Positions 1-9,271 of a stretch of 64,000 nt of DNA are shown piece after piece. The first letter of the stretch is position 1. Each line of letters begins with the position of its first letter. The DNA comes from Anaerolineaceae bacterium UBA1415 (GTDB lineage: Bacteria > Chloroflexota > Anaerolineae > Anaerolineales > Anaerolineaceae): NCBI GenBank assembly GCA_002305635.1, contig DBPR01000014.1, positions 1 to 64,000 on the forward strand, read 5' to 3'. Under the pieces are notes generated by a model, which was given only the letters and a program-made list of their open reading frames with translations, was not told where the DNA came from and made no database searches. Made by a program: the position numbers and the translations under genes.

Positions 1-18
1 GGACATTTCTATTTTGCC

Positions 19-47
19 TTGACATATTTAATATTTAAGCCTAATTA
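19..47 (+). promoter_or_regulatory. sigma-70-type promoter of cdaA
   Basis: TTGACA at 19-24 and TAATTA at 42-47 are separated by 17 nt. The start codon of cdaA follows at 93, preceded by a weak AGGTGA ribosome-binding site at about 81-86. Confidence 0.6.
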
Positions 48-92
48 GTGCCAGAAGGGGTTATACTTAGATGTTTGATCAGGTGATGATAT

Positions 93-983
93 ATGCAAGA
101 TCTTTGGAACAATCTCTTTTTTATTCTTGAGCGTTTTACATGGTCAAGCCTGCTTGACATTCTGCTGGTGACCATCGTATTTGGTCTATTCCTTTACCTC
201 CTGCGCGACACCGAAGCCCAGACGCTTTTGCGGGGCGTCTTCCTGGTCGTGATTTTGATCACCCTGCTCACCTCGCTTGTCAATCTGCCGGCTTTCAGCT
301 GGTTGGTAAAAACCATCACCCCGGCCCTGATCCTCGCCGTGCCGGTCATTTTCACGCCGGAGATCCGACGTGGGCTTGAACGCATGGGCAGCTTCGGCAA
401 ACTGCGGTTTTGGTTCTCCGGCCGCAACTCCAGAAGCAATCAGGAGATGGAAGAACTCCTCAATTCTGTTTCCCAGGCTGCGGCACAACTTTCCGAACGA
501 AGGCACGGCGCGTTGATCGTGATCCGGCGGCTTGAATTTTTGGACAAGTATTACAAGAACGGCGTAATGCTCAACGCCGAGGTCACCCCTCAGCTGCTTT
601 TGCAGATCTTTTATCCAAATACGCCCATGCACGATGGCGCTGTGATCATTTCTGAGAATCGCGTCAAGGCCGCCGGATGCGTCATGCCGCTCTCCAGCAG
701 CGGCATCCTCAACAGCAGCATCGCCCACACCATGGGGCTGCGGCACCGGGCAGCGCTGGGAATCAGCGAGGTCAGCGATGCCCTGGCGGTGGTCGTCTCT
801 GAAGAGACCGGAACGATCTCCATTGCCCATCGCGGCAAGCTGATCCGCAGTCTCGATGGCGAGCGCCTGCTTAACAGCATGCGTGCCATCATGATCACCG
901 ATCTGACGTTCAAAACGAGCAAGCTCGCCTCTATCTTTAGAAAAAAAGCTGACAATGACGGAGAGGAGATAGCTGAAGAATGA
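93..983 (+). CDS. cdaA: diadenylate cyclase CdaA
   Basis: Makes cyclic di-AMP from two ATP at the membrane. The 296-aa protein has three N-terminal membrane segments (about residues 12-88) followed by a DisA_N diadenylate cyclase domain. The two diagnostic motifs are present: DGA at residues 181-183 and RHR at 217-219, so the enzyme should be active. The length is usual for the CdaA family. The last 4 nt overlap the start of cdaR, the usual partner and regulator, so the two are translationally coupled. In Firmicutes this pair is normally followed by glmM; here der follows instead. Cyclic di-AMP usually controls potassium and osmolyte transport and cell-wall homeostasis; the target in this organism cannot be read from the window. 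Confidence 0.95.
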   Translation: MQDLWNNLFFILERFTWSSLLDILLVTIVFGLFLYLLRDTEAQTLLRGVFLVVILITLLTSLVNLPAFSWLVKTITPALILAVPVIFTPEIRRGLERMGSFGKLRFWFSGRNSRSNQEMEELLNSVSQAAAQLSERRHGALIVIRRLEFLDKYYKNGVMLNAEVTPQLLLQIFYPNTPMHDGAVIISENRVKAAGCVMPLSSSGILNSSIAHTMGLRHRAALGISEVSDALAVVVSEETGTISIAHRGKLIRSLDGERLLNSMRAIMITDLTFKTSKLASIFRKKADNDGEEIAEE

Positions 984-2203
984 AATTCCTGAAAAAGATC
1001 CTCGAACTTATTCCTGTCTTTTTGACAGCCCTGGTTTTGGCTTTTGTTGTTTGGGTCTCTTCCGTCACCTCTCAGGATCCCAATGAGACCATCACTTATG
1101 GCACCCCGATCCACCTTTCCGTCATCGGCCTGAACCCCGATCTGGTCATCAGGGATCAGAGCGCCAGCAGCGTGTTGATCACTGTTCGGGCGCCCCGCTC
1201 CGTGCACGATCAACTCGCGCGCAATTTAAACAACGTCATCGCCCGCATTAACCTTAATGGTCTCAATTCCGGCACCTACGAATTGACGCCCGAAATTAAC
1301 ATTGGTTTTCGTCCCACACAGTTGGTGGAAGTCAACCCACCCCAGATCACTCTGACGCTTGAACAGGTTGCAACTGAAACGGTCAATATCCTCCTGCTGC
1401 AAAACGGCAGTTTGCCCATTGGTTACGAAGCCAGCGAGCCGGTTCTAAGCACCAGCCAGGTGCAAATGTTGGGGCCGCAGTCCAAGCTGGACGAAGTCCT
1501 GAACGTTGTCGCAAACATTGATCTCAGCAACGCCACCAGCACGATCACACGCAACCTTGACCTGCGCGCGATCGATAAACGCGGCAATGTCGTCTCGAGC
1601 GTGAGCCTGAACCCGAAATCGATCAGTGTTGAAATACCGATCAAACAACTGGTTGGCTACCGCAATGTTTTTGTAAAGATCATCACCACCGGTTCGATCG
1701 CCCCCGGTTATCATTTGACCGGTCTGATCGTCAACCCGCCAAATCTGACCATTTACGCCTCCAATACGGAGCTGAACCAAAGCCTGCCCTCCTTCCTTGA
1801 CACCGCGCCTGTCAATCTGAATGGCGCCAAAGAGAGTTTCTCGATCCGTGTGCCCCTGCAGGTGCAGGACGGCATCGTCATCGTCGGGGAACAGGAGGTG
1901 ACCGTTGAAGTTGGCATTGAAGCGATCCAAAGCTCCATTCAGCTTTTTGACATTCCCGTCGAAGTGATCAATCTCGGCGATAACCTGAAAGCCCAAATAT
2001 CTCCTGATAAAGTGGATGTTTATATCTCCGGCCCGCTTTATCTGCTCGAAAGCCTGAAAGCAGACAGTATTCGGGTCTTGCTTGATCTGGCAAACCGTGC
2101 TCCGGGCACCTGGCAGATCGCGCCGACTGTCGATCTGATGGGGCTTGATCTGCGGCTCGATTCGATCTTGCCCGCCACGATCGAAGTGACGATCACAAAA
2201 TAA
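980..2203 (+). CDS. cdaR: CdaR-like YbbR-domain protein
   Basis: Membrane-anchored regulator of the cyclic di-AMP cyclase encoded just upstream. The 407-aa product has one N-terminal membrane helix (about residues 8-26), and the rest is an extracytoplasmic region of repeated YbbR-type beta domains, recognisable from recurring patterns such as PxxVxVxGP and the proline-rich strand motifs. The ATG overlaps the cdaA stop codon region by 4 nt, which indicates coupled translation. In Firmicutes CdaR binds CdaA and modulates its activity; the same role is inferred here from gene order and domain architecture. Confidence 0.85.
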   Translation: MKFLKKILELIPVFLTALVLAFVVWVSSVTSQDPNETITYGTPIHLSVIGLNPDLVIRDQSASSVLITVRAPRSVHDQLARNLNNVIARINLNGLNSGTYELTPEINIGFRPTQLVEVNPPQITLTLEQVATETVNILLLQNGSLPIGYEASEPVLSTSQVQMLGPQSKLDEVLNVVANIDLSNATSTITRNLDLRAIDKRGNVVSSVSLNPKSISVEIPIKQLVGYRNVFVKIITTGSIAPGYHLTGLIVNPPNLTIYASNTELNQSLPSFLDTAPVNLNGAKESFSIRVPLQVQDGIVIVGEQEVTVEVGIEAIQSSIQLFDIPVEVINLGDNLKAQISPDKVDVYISGPLYLLESLKADSIRVLLDLANRAPGTWQIAPTVDLMGLDLRLDSILPATIEVTITK

Positions 2204-2230
2204 GGCCGGAATACACCAAGGAAAAATAGT

Positions 2231-3607
2231 ATGGAAAAACCTGTAATCGTGCTGGTCGGCAGACCCAATGTTGGCAAAAGCACTTTATTTAACCGTCTTG
2301 TCGGCGAAAGACTCGCCATTGTGGATGATGTTCCCGGTACAACCCGCGACCGCCTCCTCGCGGAAGGCGACTGGGCCGGACACGACTTTTTTGTCGTCGA
2401 TACCGGCGGCATCGACCCCAGCAAACAGCGCAGCCAGACCCCGCTCTCGATCGGTTCGGCGGATTTCATTCAGGATATCCGCGAACAGGCAGAGATCGCG
2501 CTCGAAGAAGCGGATGTGATCCTTCTGGTCACCGATGCCATCGAAGGCGTCACCCAGGCCGACCATGAAGTTGTCGATATTTTGCGCCGCCGTCGCGCCG
2601 GAACGAACAATCGCCCCACCCCGCCCATTTTGCTGGTGGTCAACAAGGCCGACAGCGAGCAGCTGCGGCTCAACGCGATGGATTTTTATTCGCTGGGTCT
2701 GGGCGACCCCTATCCGATCTCATCCATCCACGGCACCGGCACCGGTGATCTGCTCGATGCGGTTGTGGAATGCTTCCCCGAACCTGTGGTCGATGAAGAA
2801 GACGATACCAGCATCAAAGTTGCCATTGTCGGCAAGCCCAACGCAGGGAAAAGCAGCCTTCTGAATAAGCTGACCGGAAAACAACGCTCGATCGTCAGCA
2901 ATATCCCCGGCACAACCCGCGACGCGATCGATACCAAACTAAGCCTGGACGGGCAGGAATACACACTGATCGACACAGCCGGCATTCGTAAGCGCGGCTC
3001 GATTGAACCCGGCGTTGAGAAATATTCCGTTTTGCGCGCCATGCAGGCCATCGAACGTTGTGACGTCGCTGTTCTGGTGGTGGACGCGGTCAGCGGCATC
3101 ACCGCGCAGGACACCCACATCGCCGGTTATATCAAAGACGCCTGGAAGAGCGTCATGGTCGTCATTAACAAATGGGACCTGATCGAAAAAGACCATCTCA
3201 CCGCTCTGGATTTTGAAAAACACGTCCGACAGGAGCTTAATTTCCTCCCTTACGTGCCGATCCTGTTCATCTCTGCCGAGACCGGCCAGCGTGTCCATCA
3301 GGTTTTGCCCCTGGTCAAGGAAATTCAGGATGAGCGTACCCGCAAGATCACGACCGCACAGTTGAACAAAATATTGGTGGCCGCCCAGGACCGCCATCAG
3401 TCCCCCTCCGGGATTGGCAAACCCCTGCGCATCTATTACGGCACGCAGGTCAAGACCGAACCCCCGACCTTCCTGCTCTATGTCAACGATCCAACTTTGG
3501 TCCATTTTACCTATCTGCGCTTTTTGGAAAACCAAATCCGCGAGACCTTTCCCTTCAAGGGGACGCCCATGCAGATCGTCTTGAAAAAGCGTGAAAGGCG
3601 CGAATAG
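2231..3607 (+). CDS. der: ribosome biogenesis GTPase Der (EngA)
   Basis: Double-GTPase needed for maturation of the 50S ribosomal subunit. The 458-aa protein has two consecutive G domains, with P-loops GRPNVGKST (residues 9-17) and GKPNAGKSS (about residue 202), DTAG/DTGG switch motifs, NKAD and NKWD specificity motifs, and a C-terminal KH-like domain ending in a basic tail. Length and order are standard for Der. It starts 27 nt after cdaR with AAGGAAA as ribosome-binding site, so it may be read from the cdaA promoter. Confidence 0.97.
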   Translation: MEKPVIVLVGRPNVGKSTLFNRLVGERLAIVDDVPGTTRDRLLAEGDWAGHDFFVVDTGGIDPSKQRSQTPLSIGSADFIQDIREQAEIALEEADVILLVTDAIEGVTQADHEVVDILRRRRAGTNNRPTPPILLVVNKADSEQLRLNAMDFYSLGLGDPYPISSIHGTGTGDLLDAVVECFPEPVVDEEDDTSIKVAIVGKPNAGKSSLLNKLTGKQRSIVSNIPGTTRDAIDTKLSLDGQEYTLIDTAGIRKRGSIEPGVEKYSVLRAMQAIERCDVAVLVVDAVSGITAQDTHIAGYIKDAWKSVMVVINKWDLIEKDHLTALDFEKHVRQELNFLPYVPILFISAETGQRVHQVLPLVKEIQDERTRKITTAQLNKILVAAQDRHQSPSGIGKPLRIYYGTQVKTEPPTFLLYVNDPTLVHFTYLRFLENQIRETFPFKGTPMQIVLKKRERRE

Positions 3608-3622
3608 CAAGCCCTCCATTTT

Positions 3623-3630
3623 GGTATAAT
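3623..3630 (+). promoter_or_regulatory. extended -10 promoter of lepB
   Basis: TGG immediately precedes TATAAT at 3625-3630, giving an extended -10 (TGnTATAAT). No good -35 is visible at 17 nt. It lies between der and lepB, so lepB probably has its own start of transcription. Confidence 0.5.
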
Positions 3631-3666
3631 AGGATGGTTTAGCTGGCTAAACAGATTGGACGAAAT

Positions 3667-4284
3667 GTGGAAGAAATAAAAGAAAATCAAACCGAAGAAA
3701 CAAACCCTGTTGTTATAACCGCGACAACAGATAACCCTCAGCCGAAAGAAGAGTCAGGCAAGAGCTTTTTGCAGGATCTATTTGAAACCGTGGCAATGGC
3801 TTTGATCCTTTTCGTGATATTGAACACGATCACCTCGCGGGTTAAAGTTTTTAACGTCAGTATGCAGCCCACCCTCAGGGAACAGGACCTCCTGCTGGTG
3901 AACAAGCTGGCTTACCGCTTTGGCACTCCAAAGCACGGCGATGTTATCGTTTTCCATTTCAATGGCGACGATAAGGAAGACTATATCAAACGCGTTATCG
4001 GCTTGCCCGGCGACCTGGTCGAGATTCAGTCCGGGGTTGTGCGCGTCAATGGTCAGGCTTTGACCGAGCCTTATATTATGGAAATGCCGACGTATAACGG
4101 CACCTGGGAGGTTCCGGAGGATCAGCTTTTCGTCCTGGGTGATAACCGCAACCACTCTTCCGATTCCCATCAGTGGGGCACGGTAAAGATGGAATGGGTG
4201 GTCGGCAAGGCCCTGTTGGTCTACTGGCCGCTGAACAAGATAAAACTGCTTACCATTCCGGACCTCGTCCACGCGCAACCTTGA
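3667..4284 (+). CDS. lepB: signal peptidase I
   Basis: Cleaves signal peptides from exported proteins at the outer face of the membrane. The 205-aa protein has a charged N-terminal tail, one membrane segment (about residues 40-58), the catalytic serine in the SMQP motif (Ser65) and the catalytic lysine in the YIKRV motif (Lys108), followed by the conserved GDNR motif. The start codon is GTG at 3667; the ATG two bases earlier is out of frame. The long acidic N-terminal tail before the membrane helix is seen in several Chloroflexota and Firmicutes homologues. A hairpin terminator follows. Confidence 0.95.
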   Translation: MEEIKENQTEETNPVVITATTDNPQPKEESGKSFLQDLFETVAMALILFVILNTITSRVKVFNVSMQPTLREQDLLLVNKLAYRFGTPKHGDVIVFHFNGDDKEDYIKRVIGLPGDLVEIQSGVVRVNGQALTEPYIMEMPTYNGTWEVPEDQLFVLGDNRNHSSDSHQWGTVKMEWVVGKALLVYWPLNKIKLLTIPDLVHAQP

Positions 4285-4310
4285 TCCTGTCCTCCAACTA
4301 ATTAAAATCA

Positions 4311-4338
4311 ACGGCTCCGGTGAAGGAGCCGTTTCCTT
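4311..4338. terminator. bidirectional terminator between lepB and trpB
   Basis: Perfect 8-bp stem ACGGCTCC (4311-4318) with GGAGCCGT (4325-4332), T-rich on both sides, between two convergent genes. Confidence 0.8.
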
Positions 4339-4360
4339 TTGCTACATTTTGACTGTATTT

Positions 4361-5581
4361 TTATCTGATCCCGTACTTTTCAATAATAAAGTCCATATCC
4401 TTATCGCCTCTGCCCGAGAGGTTGATCAGGATCGAGCCTTTGCCCATCGTCCTGGCGAGCTTTATAGCATATGCAACAGCATGGGCGCTTTCGATCGCTG
4501 GAATGACGCCTTCCATTCTGGATAATTCAAAGAAAGCGTCAACAGTTTCCTCATCTGTAACCACATCATATTTCACTCTGCCGATGTCGCGCAGGAAGGC
4601 GTGTTCGGGCCCGCTGGACGGGTAATCCAGGCCGGATGCCACCGAATACACCGGAGCAGGGTTGCCGTTCTCGTCCTTGAGCATAATGCTGTTAAAGCCA
4701 TGCATAACGCCTTCCTCGCCGTAGGTCAGGCTTGCGGCGTGATCGCCCATCCTGGAACCTCTGCCAAGCGGCTCAATCCCGTAGATGTCAACAGGATCAT
4801 TCAGAAAGCCAGCGAACAACCCTATTGAATTTGAGCCGCCGCCAACACAGGCAACAAGCGCGTCGGGAAGCTCACCCGTCATGCCAATAAACTGTTCACG
4901 GGCTTCAAAACCAACCACAGCCTGGAAATCCCGTACGATCATCGGGAAGGGATGCGGCCCCACGACGGAGCCAATGCAGTAAATGGCGTCTTTGTACTCC
5001 CTGGAGTAGGCGGCAAAAGCTGCGTCAACAGCCTCTTTCAGCGTGGCAAGACCGTCTGTAACTTCGATAACCTTTGCGCCGAGGATCTTCATTCTGGCGA
5101 CATTGGGAGCCTGTTTCCTGATATCAACCGCGCCCATATAAATGTCACATTCCATGCCAAAGTAAGCGGCAGCGGTGGCAAGTGCGACGCCGTGCTGCCC
5201 GGCGCCGGTTTCCGCGATAACCTTCTTTTTGCCCATAAACGAAGCAAGCAAGACCTCGCCCATGCAGTGATTGAGCTTGTGCGCACCAGTGTGGTTCAGA
5301 TCCTCACGCTTGCCATAGAGCTGAACGCCTGTGCCGATCCTGTCCGAAAGCCTTTCAAAATGTGAGATCGGGGTCGGTCTGCCCTGAAATTCCTTGCGGA
5401 TCCTGCGAAGTTCACTGATGAACCTTCTCGATTTGCAGATCGTCTGATATGCCTCAGCGATCTCGTCCATGGCAACCTGCAGCTCAGGCGAAATATAAGA
5501 GCCGCCGTATTTGCCGAAATAACCCTTCGAATCAGGATAGGTTTTAAAGTAATTATTGAAATCAATTTCATTGGTTTTCAT
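4361..5581 (-). CDS. trpB: tryptophan synthase beta chain, stand-alone
   Basis: PLP enzyme that condenses indole with serine to give tryptophan. The 406-aa protein shows the TrpB hallmark motifs: HTGAHK with the PLP lysine at about residue 102, the AETGAGQHG loop with the catalytic glutamate at about 124, GGGSNS for phosphate binding and a C-terminal SGRGDKD. The start chosen is the ATG at 5581, which has AAGGAG seven bases upstream; the reading frame extends 30 codons further but without homology. No trpA or other trp gene is adjacent, so the enzyme may salvage free indole or pair with a distant trpA. Residues such as HKLNH, where HKINN is usual, suggest an orphan TrpB branch. It is controlled by the T-box leader at 5755-6050. 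Confidence 0.92.
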   Translation of the reverse strand: MKTNEIDFNNYFKTYPDSKGYFGKYGGSYISPELQVAMDEIAEAYQTICKSRRFISELRRIRKEFQGRPTPISHFERLSDRIGTGVQLYGKREDLNHTGAHKLNHCMGEVLLASFMGKKKVIAETGAGQHGVALATAAAYFGMECDIYMGAVDIRKQAPNVARMKILGAKVIEVTDGLATLKEAVDAAFAAYSREYKDAIYCIGSVVGPHPFPMIVRDFQAVVGFEAREQFIGMTGELPDALVACVGGGSNSIGLFAGFLNDPVDIYGIEPLGRGSRMGDHAASLTYGEEGVMHGFNSIMLKDENGNPAPVYSVASGLDYPSSGPEHAFLRDIGRVKYDVVTDEETVDAFFELSRMEGVIPAIESAHAVAYAIKLARTMGKGSILINLSGRGDKDMDFIIEKYGIR

Positions 5582-5754
5582 CGTATTCTCCTTAAAATAG
5601 AAAATCTTTTTGCTTCTTGTTTCACTTTGTCTGGACTCTTCAAATATTCTATTCGGCGCGCGGAGCGCCATCGTTTTGTTAGCAGCATTGTTAATCTCCT
5701 TTATAAGGATTTTTCTTTATAACTTTCTGTCTCTTATCGATGGAACTTACCAAT

Positions 5755-6050
5755 AAAAAAAGCCCCTGACAGAGATTCTTTCTGTCAAGGGCGAATAGCT
5801 ACAAAAATATTTCTACATTATCCGCGGTGCCACCTTGATTCACAGCATGACCTGTGCGCTTAGCAGGATACCAACATATCCCCGGCAACTAACGTATGCC
5901 AACCCGTTGCAGAATACTCTGGGATCTTCCCATTTGACTGCACCCTCAGCGGCCCATTAGACAACTTGTTTCTTACCTGACTCTCAGCGCCTCAGGCTCT
6001 CTGTGAAGGCATGATTGCCTTTACTCCCGCTTCAACGGTTTAGTATATTA
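5755..6050 (-). ncRNA. T-box leader, tryptophan specifier
   Basis: Leader RNA of trpB that senses uncharged tRNA. Read on the minus strand it has: a Stem I with the AGTA element (about 6027), the CAGAGAG bulge motif (about 6003), and a specifier region TAATGGGCC in which TGG (5956-5954) is the tryptophan codon; the T-box proper, AAGGTGGCACCGCGG (about 5837-5823); and a terminator whose arms are at 5792-5782 and 5772-5762, followed by a run of T (5761-5755). When tRNA-Trp is uncharged its acceptor end should pair with TGGCACC and allow read-through. All parts are seen in the sequence; tRNA dependence is established knowledge of the family. Confidence 0.93.
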
Positions 6051-6063
6051 AATTCTTGTGTCA

Positions 6064-6092
6064 AATTTAGCACCTTGTCCTAAGACTGTCAA
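6064..6092 (-). promoter_or_regulatory. promoter of the T-box/trpB transcript
   Basis: Minus strand TTGACA (6092-6087), 17-nt spacer, TAAATT (6069-6064), just upstream of Stem I of the T-box. Confidence 0.8.
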
Positions 6093-6235
6093 TACAATAA
6101 TGCAAATTGAAGTTTTAATCTCACGTCTGGGACACTCGTATTTAGTAATGTGAAGTTGCCAGATCGTTCGCCCAGGGAACAATGCCTCCTCCAAATTCGT
6201 CTACAATAAAGACAAGCTTTATAAAGGAGTTGATC

Positions 6236-8563
6236 ATGAAACCTCGTGCCATCTTTCGCCATGGTTTATTCATTTTCGTTTTGGTGAGCCTTCTTGTTTC
6301 GGCCTGTGTTCCCTATGATGAGCCAGTCGAGCAAGGAGCCGAAACCCCTCAAGCAGTTGAAGAATTACCTTTGGGATCCTTTAAAAACACCCCAAAGCAA
6401 AGGAACATGCCCTTTGAGATGCTTTTTGACCCAACACAATGGACAAAAGGTCAGGGCTCTGAAGGTCTGACCTCCTCCACAATCCCGGATTGTCAGTTTG
6501 GCGCCATTCAAGGCGGTACCGGAGATACCGAAGGGCCCTTTGACCTTAAACTTGGCGATAAGAATTTCTATTATCGGGTCGAACGCCTAACAGCCGAACA
6601 GGCGCCCACCGCGGCAGTTAGCTATCTCATTTATTACCAGCCCACGGAACCGGAATTCCAGCGCGAAGACCTGCAGTGGGCTTTCAGCATGAAAACCTCG
6701 GCCGAAAGCGAGCAGGCTTGTTTTGAAGCGGTTCAACCCATCCTTGAAACCCTGATCATCAGCCTGCCAGAGCGCAAAACGGCTGATCATCTTCTGAACT
6801 GGGATGAGACACTGGCAGAAAAATACTGCTCCGCTTCCACCGAAGGTCGGCTTTTCACCATTGCGGAAAGAGACGGAAAGCTCATTCTCAGCAGCGGGGA
6901 AGACCTCGATTCACTCTATCTGCTCGATCCGATCACTAACGAAAAAACGCTGTTGGTGCAAAGCGCCTTTGAAGGGGGCGTGATCCAACCGCCTTCGCAG
7001 ATCGACGGGGATTATCTGGTCTACCTCGATTCTGAAAATTACATGTTGACCCGAAGATGGAGCATTACCGCCTACAACTTCGAAACCGGTGAGAGCAAAA
7101 TTCTCCTGAGCAGAGAAGATTACCCAAGCGCCATGACCATGCTCGTCTTTTTCGATGTTGAAGATGGACCGGTCTATGCCTCGATCGTTGAAGGCCCGGA
7201 TTTTGGCATAACTTACACATCCAGCATTCTCGAAATTGACATCGAAAGCGGTGTGAAAAAAGAAATTTACTCTCTCAATTCTGAGCAGGTTCGGATCGGC
7301 CGCCTCTCTGTGAACGGAAATGTTTTGGTCGCGGAACAGGTCGCGATCAGCAAAGATGCTGATCCCTACCAACCTATGATCATGATCAAACTTAAACCCA
7401 GCAACGCCCTGCAGGAATTTAAATTAGTCGGTTGGAACCCGCTTTTGACCGAAGAGCATTTGGTTTTTGCGCATGGGAACCAAAATCAATTCCCAACTTC
7501 AGTGACTATTTCTGATATCTGGGGCGAAGATCGTTCCAACCTGGAATTGTTGGGAGAAAACATCATTATCCAGTACTTAAACGGCAATTATTTGAGCTGG
7601 CAGGCCTCCGGCGGCCCGGAAGCGCCAACAACCGGCATCTACCTGGCGAACGTTAAAAGCATGGAAACCTACAACCTCGTTTCCCACGCCGAAAACACGG
7701 CCCTGATCCTTCCCATCATCATCCACGATAAGCTCCATTTTGGCATGGTGACCGACTTCATGAGCCCAGAGGAAAAAAGCCACCTTTGCGCCATACCCAT
7801 GACTGAATTGCTTGAGCTGACCGCCGGGGATTCCGAGGCGCAATCCCTGCTGACCGGCATCACCGTCCACCCGACCGGGCTCACGCTCGAAACCATTCCT
7901 TTGAAACAATCAGGACTTTTCGACGATAAGGTCTTTGGGCAGATCATTCCCCTTGATGAAGCCCAGGCAGACCGATTAAAGCCTTCCTTGCCTGAATTTG
8001 GCGGCTATGCCCCAGCTCCAGAGGAGCAGGATTTTGGCATCGGCACCGAAGACCTGTATGCGGTTGAAGAAATTCCTGGCAATGACGCAGATGGCGTACC
8101 CATGACCGTGGTACGCGTGATTAAGGATGGAGAAGAGGTCTTAACTGTGGACACAGGAAGGGTCGGAAGCAACTCAAGCCTGCAAAACTTTCTTGTGCTT
8201 GAAAACGGCAAATGGGTGCTTGAAGTCGTCACAAACTTCCCCGCCTACGGTGACCGCACCGAAGCTTACCACGAAAGCAGCGTCTATTATGACGGTGACT
8301 CTCTGAACGATATTTTCTACGCCGATGAGGTTTTCAACTATCGTTTCCTGGGCGGTAAAGAGTTTTTCTTTGTTCGCAAGGGCGATCAACTTAGTTATGT
8401 CTATAATGGTAAAGAGGTCATCCTGCCTTTCGATGTGATCCAGCACAATCTTTGCTGTGGTTACTCTATCTACAACCCGACCAATTATCAAAACGTGATC
8501 ACCTTTTATGCCACTGCTGGCGATCAGGAATATTACGTTATTCTTGGCATTCAAATTCAATAA
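6236..8563 (+). CDS. large putative lipoprotein, unknown function
   Basis: I do not recognise a named family. The start chosen is ATG 6236 (AAGGAG seven nt upstream), not the earlier in-frame ATG at 6182. The 775-aa product begins with a lipoprotein signal peptide: basic n-region, hydrophobic stretch, and lipobox LVSAC with the modified cysteine near residue 25. Residues of about 40-190 form a domain that is repeated as the whole of the next gene product. The remaining 580 residues are rich in short beta-strand patterns such as DGDYLVYLD and NGNYLSW, suggesting a TolB- or WD-like beta-propeller. It is probably attached to the outer face of the membrane. It is followed after 19 nt by the paralogous small lipoprotein, so they form an operon. 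Confidence 0.75.
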   Translation: MKPRAIFRHGLFIFVLVSLLVSACVPYDEPVEQGAETPQAVEELPLGSFKNTPKQRNMPFEMLFDPTQWTKGQGSEGLTSSTIPDCQFGAIQGGTGDTEGPFDLKLGDKNFYYRVERLTAEQAPTAAVSYLIYYQPTEPEFQREDLQWAFSMKTSAESEQACFEAVQPILETLIISLPERKTADHLLNWDETLAEKYCSASTEGRLFTIAERDGKLILSSGEDLDSLYLLDPITNEKTLLVQSAFEGGVIQPPSQIDGDYLVYLDSENYMLTRRWSITAYNFETGESKILLSREDYPSAMTMLVFFDVEDGPVYASIVEGPDFGITYTSSILEIDIESGVKKEIYSLNSEQVRIGRLSVNGNVLVAEQVAISKDADPYQPMIMIKLKPSNALQEFKLVGWNPLLTEEHLVFAHGNQNQFPTSVTISDIWGEDRSNLELLGENIIIQYLNGNYLSWQASGGPEAPTTGIYLANVKSMETYNLVSHAENTALILPIIIHDKLHFGMVTDFMSPEEKSHLCAIPMTELLELTAGDSEAQSLLTGITVHPTGLTLETIPLKQSGLFDDKVFGQIIPLDEAQADRLKPSLPEFGGYAPAPEEQDFGIGTEDLYAVEEIPGNDADGVPMTVVRVIKDGEEVLTVDTGRVGSNSSLQNFLVLENGKWVLEVVTNFPAYGDRTEAYHESSVYYDGDSLNDIFYADEVFNYRFLGGKEFFFVRKGDQLSYVYNGKEVILPFDVIQHNLCCGYSIYNPTNYQNVITFYATAGDQEYYVILGIQIQ

Positions 8564-8582
8564 GGCCAAGAAAGGATAAGCC

Positions 8583-9158
8583 ATGAAATCGATCAAAACA
8601 AGCAAAATGGGTTTGCTGATCTTCCTCCTGATCAGCCTGTTATTCACCGCCTGCGAACCCTTGCAGACGCCGACCGTTCCAGAGGGAAAAAGCCCTGTTC
8701 AACCAGAACCATCACTCACCCCGGTTCAGGGAGAACAAGCCGGTCTGCTGACCTTTAAGAATACAGAGTTCTTTGCCCATTTGCCCTTTAGCCTGCTTTA
8801 CGACGGCGAACAGTGGCAGCTGGACGAACAGCAGGAAGGTCTTCACTCGACCGAAATTGCCAACTGCCAGTTTCGCATTCTGCTTGGCCGCGGCGCGGGT
8901 ACTACTGACGGCCCCTTTGATTTGAAAGCAGGAGAAAATGATTTTAGCTATCTGATCGAGCTTCCGACCAATCAAAGCCCATCTTCTACTACCACTTATT
9001 TCATCTATGTGAAACCAGAGAAGCCCGAGTTTCAACGCGATGACCTGATGTGGGCTTTTGAGATGCTGACAACGGTTGAGGATGAAAAGGCTTGCTTCCA
9101 GGCGATCCAACCCCTGCTTGAGACCCTGACGATCAGCCTGCCCGAGAATGGGAAATGA
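8583..9158 (+). CDS. small lipoprotein paralogous to the N-terminal domain of its neighbour
   Basis: Function unknown. The 191-aa product has a lipoprotein signal with lipobox LFTAC (cysteine near residue 24) followed by a proline- and glutamate-rich linker. Residues of about 57-188 match residues of about 45-195 of the preceding lipoprotein almost segment for segment: FKNT, the spaced C-Q-F, TxGPFDLK, Y-x-I-Y-x-x-P-x-x-PEFQR-D-L-x-WAF, a lysine/glutamine-A-C-F pair and a LETL-ISLPE ending. Two cysteines in each copy are conserved and could form a disulfide outside the cell. The pair therefore arose by domain duplication; the larger protein carries an added propeller-like region. Confidence 0.75.
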   Translation: MKSIKTSKMGLLIFLLISLLFTACEPLQTPTVPEGKSPVQPEPSLTPVQGEQAGLLTFKNTEFFAHLPFSLLYDGEQWQLDEQQEGLHSTEIANCQFRILLGRGAGTTDGPFDLKAGENDFSYLIELPTNQSPSSTTTYFIYVKPEKPEFQRDDLMWAFEMLTTVEDEKACFQAIQPLLETLTISLPENGK

Positions 9159-9190
9159 GGTCTAATACCCCAATTTGTTGATACGTTTCT

Positions 9191-9219
9191 TTGACAACGA
9201 CCTGGCAAAATGCTATCAT
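9191..9219 (+). promoter_or_regulatory. promoter of the PIN-TRAM / cysS / trmH operon
   Basis: TTGACA (9191-9196), exactly 17 nt, TATCAT (9214-9219), about 50 nt before the chosen start codon. Confidence 0.8.
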
Positions 9220-9271
9220 TCAATTGGATTTATTGTCTAATTTATTCTGCACATTAAAATGGAGGTTTTAT

